DNA from: an uncultured Lachnospiraceae bacterium
GTDB taxonomy: Bacteria; Bacillota; Clostridia; Lachnospirales; Lachnospiraceae
NCBI GenBank assembly: GCA_902783095.1
Contig: CACZPX010000140.1
Span: 1 to 7,385 of the forward strand
Direction: 5' to 3'
Length of the DNA: 7,385 nucleotides
Within the stretch, counting starts at the first letter, position 1; the number at the start of each line of letters is the position of its first letter. The translations under genes were made by a program, and so were the position numbers. Shown piece after piece: positions 1 through 5,155 of the stretch. The notes beneath the pieces were generated by a model. It saw nothing but the letters and a program-made list of their open reading frames with translations, was not told where the DNA came from and ran no database searches.

Positions 1-2028
1 GATATCACCTACGTACCCGGCACGCTGACCGTAACGGATGGCACCAACCCGGACGATCCGGAACCGGTGGATCCGGAGAAGGTCGTCACCAAGACGGATG
101 CTTCCGCTGAAGAAGGCGTGAAGTACCACGTGGGCGACGTGGTCACCTGGGACATCTGGGTGAAGAACATCTACGATGAAAACAAGGCGGTCGTCGTGAC
201 CGAGCAGGACGGCGTCATCCTGGGCGAGTATCCGGAAACCTTAACGCCCGGTCAGGAGATCACCATCACCGCGACGCACGTGATCACCGTGGCCGACGTG
301 GAAGCCGGCACGTATAAGAACACTGTGAACGTGAAGCTCGGCGATCTGGAGAAGCCCGGCGAAGACGAAGTCGACACCGAGAAGATCAAGATCACCATCA
401 CGGCCGGCAGCGCCGAGAAGGTATTTGACGGCACCGTGCTGACGGCGGACGACTATACGCTGACCGGCGAGCTCGCAGAGGGCAACACCGTTGCGGAAGT
501 GCAGGTAGACGGTTCCCAGCAGATGGTCGGCAGCAGCCCCAACACCGCCAGCCGGGCGCTGATCCTGGATGCGGACGGCACGGATGTCACCGACGCCTAT
601 GACATCACGTTTACGGAAGGTGCGCTGACCGTCACCAAGGCGCCGCTTACGGTGCAGATCATCGGTCATAAGGCGACCTACCAGTACGACGGCGAAGAGC
701 ATGCCGTGCTGGGCTATGACGCCATCTACGACGGCATGACCGCGGACAGCACAAACGACGGGCAGATCCCTGCGATCGGTGCCATTAGGGCCTTCCCGGC
801 CATCGGCGCCGCTGCGGACGGCACCTTCACGCTGGACGACGTCGTCTTTAACGGCGTAGCCGAGGCGAAGCGCACCGAAGTGGGCACCACCATGATGGGT
901 CTTGCGGCGGATCAGTTTACGTCGGCAAACGACAACTACGACGTCACCTTCATCGTGACGGACGGCAGCGTGACCATCACGGAAGAACCCGCACCCGAAA
1001 CGGTCGAACTGACCGTACAGAAGGTCTGGGACGACAATGACGACGCGTACGGCGTACGTCCGGCGTCTGTGTCGGTGATCCTTTACGCGGACGGCGTACC
1101 TGCGGCTGCGGAAGACGCCGTGGCGGAACTGAACGCCGGAAACGGCTGGACCTACACCTGGACCGTTCCCGCACAGCAGGACGGCCAGGCGGTATCCTAC
1201 ACCGTGCTGGAAGATGCGGTGCTCAACTACTCGCCTTCCTATGAGATCGACATGGACGGCAATACGGTGATCACCAACACCTTTGATCCGCAGAACGTCG
1301 TGATCTACGGCATCAAGACCTGGGACGACGATGAGAACAGCGCCGGACAGCGTCCGGAGTCCATCACCCTGCGTCTGCTGCAGGACGGCACGGAGATCGA
1401 TCAGATCACCGTTACAGAAGCCGACGGCTGGAGCTGGAACATCACCGACCTGCAGGCCTTCGGCGCGGACGGTCATGAATTCGTGTACACGATCGAAGAG
1501 GTACCGGTGCCCGGCTACACCACCGAGTACACGGAAGAAGGCGACATCATCAACCACTACGACGGTTCGTCTGACGGCGATACACTGTCCGTCACCGTTT
1601 CCAAGGTCTGGGACGATAAGGACGACGCGGACGGCATCCGCCCCGATCACGTTACCGTGACGCTGCTTGCGGACGGCGAGGCCGTGGGCGAGGCCGTGAC
1701 GCTGAACGCGGGCAACGGCTGGGCTTATACCTGGACGGATCTGCCTATGGCGGCAGACGGCCAGGGGATCGACTACACGGTGCAGGAAGAAGCCGTGACC
1801 GGATATACGCCGCTGTTCGCTGCATCCCGGGAAGACGGAAGAAACGTCATGCGGTTTGTCATCACCAACGTCCATACGCCGGAGAAGGACAAACCCGTAG
1901 GACCCAAGATGGGCGACGATTCGTCCACGCGCAAGTGGAGCATCACGATGGTATCCAGTCTGGCGGTCTTCACCGGAAGTGCCATCATGCTGAAGAAAAA
2001 GAAAGACGAAGAAGAGGAGGAGAGCTGA
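1..2028 (+). CDS. Large MBG/Cna-B repeat cell-surface protein, 3' part (5' end outside window)
   Basis: The reading frame is open from base 1, so the ATG at 67 is internal and the true start lies upstream; 675 residues are visible. Modules in order, approximately: the end of an MBG-like module (first ~15 residues, ITYVPGTLTV); a DUF11-like beta module (76-390, with PEKVVTKTD and VGDVVTWDIWVKN); two MBG-type Ig-like modules (391-639, ending YDITFTEGALTVTKAP, and 643-984); three Cna-B modules (1003-1284, 1297-1560, 1585-1875); then a spacer, PKMGDD, a hydrophobic helix (WSITMV to SAIML) and a KKKKDEEEEES tail. This is the architecture of an extended, wall- or membrane-anchored stalk or adhesin of gut Firmicutes. 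Each Cna-B module keeps the Lys, Glu and Asn expected to form an internal isopeptide bond. Ligand and exact role cannot be told. The gene ends 39 bp before a strong terminator, so it is probably transcribed separately from the next operon. Confidence 0.88.
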   Translation, partial: DITYVPGTLTVTDGTNPDDPEPVDPEKVVTKTDASAEEGVKYHVGDVVTWDIWVKNIYDENKAVVVTEQDGVILGEYPETLTPGQEITITATHVITVADVEAGTYKNTVNVKLGDLEKPGEDEVDTEKIKITITAGSAEKVFDGTVLTADDYTLTGELAEGNTVAEVQVDGSQQMVGSSPNTASRALILDADGTDVTDAYDITFTEGALTVTKAPLTVQIIGHKATYQYDGEEHAVLGYDAIYDGMTADSTNDGQIPAIGAIRAFPAIGAAADGTFTLDDVVFNGVAEAKRTEVGTTMMGLAADQFTSANDNYDVTFIVTDGSVTITEEPAPETVELTVQKVWDDNDDAYGVRPASVSVILYADGVPAAAEDAVAELNAGNGWTYTWTVPAQQDGQAVSYTVLEDAVLNYSPSYEIDMDGNTVITNTFDPQNVVIYGIKTWDDDENSAGQRPESITLRLLQDGTEIDQITVTEADGWSWNITDLQAFGADGHEFVYTIEEVPVPGYTTEYTEEGDIINHYDGSSDGDTLSVTVSKVWDDKDDADGIRPDHVTVTLLADGEAVGEAVTLNAGNGWAYTWTDLPMAADGQGIDYTVQEEAVTGYTPLFAASREDGRNVMRFVITNVHTPEKDKPVGPKMGDDSSTRKWSITMVSSLAVFTGSAIMLKKKKDEEEEES
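1003..1875 (+). repeat. Three tandem Cna-B (collagen-binding B-type) modules
   Basis: Three modules of about 90-97 residues share a KxWDD start (QKVWDDNDD, IKTWDDDEN, SKVWDDKDD), an RP motif about 10 residues later, a central GW-Y/W-W strand (NGWTYTW, DGWSWNI, NGWAYTW), a YT[VI]xE strand and a final strand with Asn (ITNTF, IINHY, ITNVH). Cna-B folds form a spontaneous Lys-Asn bond catalysed by an acidic residue. The candidates are K, E and N at codons starting 1021, 1210, 1276 in the first; 1315, 1498, 1552 in the second; 1603, 1786, 1867 in the third. The first and third modules are close relatives (both with LNAGNGW). The second is more diverged, which suggests an older duplication or a different origin. 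Confidence 0.85.
1897..2025 (+). other. C-terminal anchor with atypical sorting motif (PKMGD)
   Basis: The last 43 residues have the three parts of a sortase sorting signal: a short motif (VGPKMGDD, codons 1897-1920), a helix of about 19 hydrophobic residues, and a positively charged stretch KKKK. Canonical signals read LPxTG, and clostridial proteins often read PKTGD. Here Leu is Gly and Thr is Met (ATG at 1909-1911). The lysines are followed by an unusual acidic run DEEEEES. The protein is therefore at least membrane anchored; whether a sortase can process it is uncertain. Confidence 0.7.
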
Positions 2029-2066
2029 TCCGCCTGAGAGCGGAAACCGTCCCTTCTGAGTCAGAG

Positions 2067-2094
2067 GACCGCCGGGATTTCCCGGCGGTCTTTT
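2067..2094 (+). terminator. Intrinsic terminator of the surface-protein gene
   Basis: A perfect 10-bp GC-rich stem (GACCGCCGGG at 2067-2076 with CCCGGCGGTC at 2081-2090) closes an ATTT loop and is followed by TTTT, then a T-containing stretch. It lies 39 bp after the stop codon, an ideal place for a Rho-independent terminator. Confidence 0.92.
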
Positions 2095-2146
2095 CATTTG
2101 TCACAGCCGTCAAAAAAATGTGATGATCTCACCAATAATCTTATCC

Positions 2147-2166
2147 TTTTGATTGTTTTTTTGATT
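2147..2166 (+). repeat. 8-bp tandem direct repeat TTTTGATT, possible regulator site
   Basis: TTTTGATT occurs at 2147-2154 and again at 2159-2166, a 12-bp period, just upstream of the putative -10 box of the transglutaminase-like/BTAD operon. The gap to that -10 is 10 bp. SARP/BTAD regulators are known to bind short direct repeats about one helical turn apart overlapping the -35 region, so this could be an autoregulatory operator. The stretch is AT-rich, so chance repetition is possible. Confidence 0.35.
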
Positions 2167-2182
2167 CTTTCCATGTTATGAT
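2153..2182 (+). promoter_or_regulatory. Putative sigma-A-type promoter of the transglutaminase-like/BTAD operon
   Basis: TATGAT (2177-2182) matches the -10 consensus at five of six bases. The -35 is weak: TTGTTT (2153-2158) with an 18-bp spacer is the best fit. The region is markedly AT-rich compared with the flanking genes and lies after the upstream terminator. A weak -35 overlapped by a direct repeat is what an activator-dependent promoter would look like. Transcription would begin near 2189, leaving a leader of roughly 65 nt before the start codon. Confidence 0.45.
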
Positions 2183-2255
2183 GTGGTCAGAAAAAAACAA
2201 GAGACGCACGGACCGGAACAAACGGCCGGAAGACCGATAAAAAGGAGAGAAGACG

Positions 2256-3377
2256 ATGAGAAAGAAAATGACGACCCTCGCAATCGTATTCGCAGCCGCT
2301 GTCATCTTTATGTTCACCGTAAATGCCCAGGCTGCCGGCGTGAATACCCAGGAATACAAGCTCACTTCCCTTACGGCCGCCATCAAGGAGATCAAGACCT
2401 CCATCTTAAACCGCAAGAACATCTTCGGCACCAGCGCGTTTGATTTTTACTTCACCGTAAAGTACCGTGCAAAGACCTATAACAGCAGCGAAATCCAGAC
2501 CAACATCAAAAAGAAACTCTTCGCGCACACCGGCAAGCAGGGTGAAGGCGACGCCCTGAAGGGTAATCTGGCCCAGGTCGCGTTCCAGACCGGCGCCGTC
2601 AAGCAGGGTTCCTACCAGTACATCACCGTAACGGTTTACGGCAAATTCCACACCACGGCAACGCAGGAAAAGAAGGTTACCAACTGGGTCTCCTCCCAGG
2701 TCCCGAAGCTTTACAAGAAGAGCGCTTCCGATTACGAGAAGGCGAGTGCCATCTACACCTGGGTCATCAAGAACGTGACTTACGGACAGACCTCTTCTGA
2801 TAACCGCAGCACCTTCAACTCCGCCTACGGCGCCCGTTACGGCAAGGCCACCTGCGCCGGCATCTCCCAGCTCGTTTACAACATGATGGCCAAGGCCGGC
2901 GTGCAGTGCCGCATCGTCCGCTCCATGGCTCACGCCTGGAACATCGTCAAGATCGACGGCAAATGGTACATCGTAGACGCCACCTACGGCGCCTGTGTCC
3001 GCAACCGCGGCACCGACATCAACTCGGTCGCCTTCAACAATTTCTTCTTAAAGGGAACCAAAAACTACCGCGACGCAGCATCCGTCATGAAAGACTGGGG
3101 CGGCGGAAGCTTAAAGATCAATCTGAAGGACTACGTAAGCAAGAACATCGACGGCAACAAGGTCCCGAAGTCCGACTTCAACCCTTACAGCGAAGGCTTC
3201 AAGCTCATCACGATGCACGCCATCGTCCTGGTCACCCTCATCACTTCCGCAGTCATCGTCACCGGCTTCCGCCGGGACGAGGCGGAAGCGGCGGGCAAGA
3301 AGACCCTGAGAAGCTACCGCGGCAAGCAGGATCTGGGAATGCTGGATCTCACCGTCAAAAGGAGGAACAGAGTATGA
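2256..3377 (+). CDS. Secreted/membrane-anchored transglutaminase-like (papain-fold) protein
   Basis: The 373-residue product starts at an ATG preceded by AAAGGAGAG (2241-2249). A signal peptide is clear: MRKK, a hydrophobic stretch to residue ~22, then an AQA-A cleavage site near residue 26. Residues ~30-150 are a beta-rich N-terminal region of unknown function. Residues ~155-245 form a transglutaminase-like core with the expected Cys-His-Asp triad: C200 in KATCAG, H226 in MAHAWN and D241 in IVDATYG. A second hydrophobic helix (about 319-338, HAIVLVTLITSAVIVTGF) precedes a basic tail ending KRRNRV. The predicted layout is an enzyme domain outside, one membrane span and about 35 residues inside. 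Such domains may cross-link, cleave or amidate proteins or cell-wall peptides; the substrate is unknown. The stop overlaps the start of the BTAD regulator, so the two are co-expressed. The fold assignment is firm; the reaction is not. Confidence 0.87.
   Translation: MRKKMTTLAIVFAAAVIFMFTVNAQAAGVNTQEYKLTSLTAAIKEIKTSILNRKNIFGTSAFDFYFTVKYRAKTYNSSEIQTNIKKKLFAHTGKQGEGDALKGNLAQVAFQTGAVKQGSYQYITVTVYGKFHTTATQEKKVTNWVSSQVPKLYKKSASDYEKASAIYTWVIKNVTYGQTSSDNRSTFNSAYGARYGKATCAGISQLVYNMMAKAGVQCRIVRSMAHAWNIVKIDGKWYIVDATYGACVRNRGTDINSVAFNNFFLKGTKNYRDAASVMKDWGGGSLKINLKDYVSKNIDGNKVPKSDFNPYSEGFKLITMHAIVLVTLITSAVIVTGFRRDEAEAAGKKTLRSYRGKQDLGMLDLTVKRRNRV
3359..3366 (+). promoter_or_regulatory. Ribosome binding site of the BTAD regulator, inside the upstream gene
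   Basis: AAGGAGGA ends 7 nt before the ATG at 3374 and lies within the last codons of the transglutaminase-like gene, whose stop TGA shares ATGA (3374-3377) with the start. This near-perfect Shine-Dalgarno sequence fixes 3374 as the start, although the same frame stays open upstream to 2906, and indicates translational coupling. Confidence 0.88.
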
Positions 3378-4564
3378 ACAGCACGACAGAACCCGTCCTT
3401 CACCTTAGGATGCTCGGAGGCTTCTCCGTAAGCCTGGGCGGAAAGACCATCGCAGGCGGAAGCAAGGCGACAGACCAGACGGCCTACCTCCTGATGATCC
3501 TCCTGCACAACAGAGAGCACGGGATAGCCCGAAGCCGCCTGGAGCAGCTGCTCTTTGAAGACCGCGACATGAGCGACGCGCACCACGCCCTGCAGAGCGT
3601 GATCTACAATACCAAAAAGAAGATGGACAAAGCCGGCCTGCCGCAAGCAGCCGGCTGCATCGTGCAGAATAAGGGGATCTTTTACTGGGCCAGCCCGCTT
3701 AGGATCGTGGACGATACCAATGAGTTTCTGCGGCTGTATTCGCGCGGCAACAGCCTGGAGACCCTTTCGGACCGCTGCGACGCCTATCTGGAGGCCGTAC
3801 ACTGGTACAGCGGGGAGTTTTTGCCGGGGCATACGGCGGCCATCTGGGTGGCGCAGGAGGCCAGACGGTTTAAGGACCTCTTCAAGGACTGCACCGAAAA
3901 GGCCGCGGCGCTGCTGCGGCAGCAGCAGGACTACATCCGCCTGGAGGCGCTCGGACGCTACGCGGCCGGCGTGGACCCGTTCTCCGACTGGGAAACGCTC
4001 ACCATGGAGGGTCTGGTGTATCAGGGCCGCTATGAGGACGCGCGTACCTTCTACGACCAGACGGTGTCCTATTACATCAGCGAGCTTGGCATGCGCCCGT
4101 CCCGCACCATGATGGACAAGTTCGGGCGGCTGGGAGACGAGATGCAGCACAAGCACCAGGTGCTGGACACCATCCAGGACGACCTCACGGCGGAGGCGCA
4201 GCCGGGCGGCTATCTGTGCACCTATCCGGTGTTCCGCGGTGTCTACCGCGTGATGGAGCGCCTGGTAGAGCGCGGCACGGCCTCCGTGTACCTGATGCTC
4301 TGCACGGTGGTGGACGGGAAGGGCAACCCCATTGAGAGCGGGCCGTCCCTGGAGGAACTCTCGGAGCGGATGACGGAGACCATTCAAAAGACCATCCGTC
4401 ACGGCGACGTGATGTGCCGCTACGGCAAGGGGCAGGTCCTGGTGCTGCTGATGAACACCACCCGGGAAAACTGCGACATCGTCCAGAAGCGTATCAACAA
4501 GGCCTTCCAGATCGGCAGGCAGCGCACGGGGATCTCGTATTACGTAAACAGCCTGTTCCGTTAA
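3374..4564 (+). CDS. BTAD/SARP-like transcriptional regulator with degenerate GGDEF-like C-terminus
   Basis: The 396-residue cytoplasmic protein has no signal peptide or membrane span. Residues ~8-105 resemble the OmpR-type winged-helix DNA-binding domain of SARP regulators (LRMLGGFSVSLGGK opening, then a helical segment ending SVIYNTKKKMDKAGLP). Residues ~112-255 match the bacterial transcriptional activator domain (BTAD), an all-helical TPR-like region (WYSGEFLPG, EALGRYAAGVDPFSDWE, GRYEDARTFYDQ, ELGMRPS). Residues ~285-380 look like a GGDEF relative (SVYLMLCTVV, then HGDVMCRYGKGQVLVLL), but the signature is RYGKGQV at 349-355, so no cyclase activity is expected. I recall this architecture as recurrent in Clostridia. 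It probably regulates transcription, perhaps of its own operon or of the adjacent surface protein; target and signal are unknown. It is translationally coupled to the upstream gene and ends at a shared terminator. Confidence 0.85.
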   Translation: MNSTTEPVLHLRMLGGFSVSLGGKTIAGGSKATDQTAYLLMILLHNREHGIARSRLEQLLFEDRDMSDAHHALQSVIYNTKKKMDKAGLPQAAGCIVQNKGIFYWASPLRIVDDTNEFLRLYSRGNSLETLSDRCDAYLEAVHWYSGEFLPGHTAAIWVAQEARRFKDLFKDCTEKAAALLRQQQDYIRLEALGRYAAGVDPFSDWETLTMEGLVYQGRYEDARTFYDQTVSYYISELGMRPSRTMMDKFGRLGDEMQHKHQVLDTIQDDLTAEAQPGGYLCTYPVFRGVYRVMERLVERGTASVYLMLCTVVDGKGNPIESGPSLEELSERMTETIQKTIRHGDVMCRYGKGQVLVLLMNTTRENCDIVQKRINKAFQIGRQRTGISYYVNSLFR

Positions 4565-4604
4565 GCGCGCCGCAGCGTCTGTAAAGCCAATAAAGACCAA
4601 CAAA

Positions 4605-4642
4605 AAACGGAGCACCTCCGGTGATCGGAAGGTGCTCCGTTT
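4605..4642. terminator. Bidirectional terminator between the BTAD regulator and mscL
   Basis: A 13-bp perfect stem (4605-4617 with 4630-4642, core ACGGAGCACCT/AGGTGCTCCGT) extends by three more pairs (4618-4620 with 4626-4628) around a bulged A at 4629. On the minus strand it is followed by a run of six T (complement of 4602-4607), a strong terminator for mscL. On the plus strand the stem runs into TTTCTT, a weaker one for the regulator gene. It lies 40 bp after the regulator stop and 23 bp after the mscL stop. Confidence 0.87.
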
Positions 4643-4665
4643 CTTACGGTGTGAGAGTGTAAGAC

Positions 4666-5058
4666 TTATTTCTTTAACAGGTCTCTGATCTCGGTAAGAA
4701 GCTTCTCCTCGGTGCTCGGCTCGGCGGGAGCGGCGGGCTCTTCGGCTTTCTTCTTCTCGGCCTTGGCTTTGGCCTTGTTGATGGCCTTGATGACCAGGAA
4801 CAGCACAAAGGCGGTCAGGATGAAGATGATGACCTTGTTTAAGAATACGCCGATCTCCAGTACGGCGGAACCCACCGTTACGTTGATGCCTGCGAAGTCG
4901 ATGCCGCCTAAGATCATGCCGATCAGCGGGGTAAAGATGTTCTCTACCAGCGAAGTGATGATGGCCGTGAACGCACCGCCGATGACGATGCCGACAGCCA
5001 TGTCGATCACGTTGCCGCGTGCAACAAACGCACCGAATTCCTTAAAAAACTTTTTCAT
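4666..5058 (-). CDS. mscL: Large-conductance mechanosensitive channel MscL
   Basis: This 130-residue protein matches the usual MscL length. The signature N-terminus MKKFFKEFGAFVARGNVIDMAVG leads into transmembrane helix 1 (about residues 16-45). An extracellular loop follows (GGIDFAGINV to about 68), then helix 2 (about 72-92), an Ala/Lys/Glu-rich linker with AEEPAAPAEPS, and the conserved cytoplasmic helix ending LLTEIRDLLKK. MscL forms a homopentameric pore that opens under membrane tension and vents solutes on hypo-osmotic shock. The start at 5058 is chosen because AAAGGAGAG (complement of 5065-5073) lies 8 nt upstream and the family begins here. A longer in-frame start at 5112 would lie upstream of the probable transcription start. 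The gene has its own promoter and ends at the shared terminator. Confidence 0.96.
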   Translation of the reverse strand: MKKFFKEFGAFVARGNVIDMAVGIVIGGAFTAIITSLVENIFTPLIGMILGGIDFAGINVTVGSAVLEIGVFLNKVIIFILTAFVLFLVIKAINKAKAKAEKKKAEEPAAPAEPSTEEKLLTEIRDLLKK

Positions 5059-5090
5059 GGTCCTCTCTCCTTTGTTTGAACTCTTATTTA

Positions 5091-5119
5091 AATATACGTA
5101 CGATATCGACAAAAAGCAA
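5091..5119 (-). promoter_or_regulatory. Putative promoter of mscL
   Basis: Read on the minus strand, TTGCTT (5119-5114) and TATATT (5096-5091) are separated by exactly 17 bp, a good sigma-A-type match. Transcription would begin around 5084, about 25 nt before the mscL start. This excludes the longer in-frame ATG at 5112 and makes mscL at least partly independent of argS. Confidence 0.65.
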
Positions 5120-5155
5120 GTGAAAAATCCCTAAAATGATGCGGCAATGGTGCTT

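Noticed and set aside
2029..2044. A small hairpin TCCGC...GCGGA right after the surface-protein stop.
   Set aside because: Only a 5-bp stem with no T-run; the real terminator is the 10-bp stem just downstream.
241..2097. A 618-codon open frame on the minus strand opposite the surface-protein gene.
   Set aside because: It mirrors a strongly supported + strand gene with clear domains; the product is Arg/His/Val/Gly-rich with no recognisable motif, and it runs through the terminator hairpin.
2189..2255. Possible structured leader or riboswitch ahead of the transglutaminase-like gene.
   Set aside because: Only short CCGG-type complementarity is visible and no known riboswitch signature is recognisable in about 65 nt.
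2906..3373. N-terminal extension of the BTAD regulator frame into the transglutaminase-like gene (a possible fusion).
   Set aside because: The extension is Arg/His/Gln-rich out-of-frame translation of the upstream gene; the strong ribosome binding site and conserved N-terminus place the start at 3374.
3314..4615. A 433-codon minus-strand frame opposite the BTAD regulator.
   Set aside because: No domain is recognisable and it starts inside the shared terminator; the plus-strand protein explains the region.
5059..5112. An 18-residue N-terminal extension of MscL starting at 5112.
   Set aside because: The family begins at MKKFFKEF, the ribosome binding site is directly upstream of 5058, and the putative -10 box lies inside the extension.
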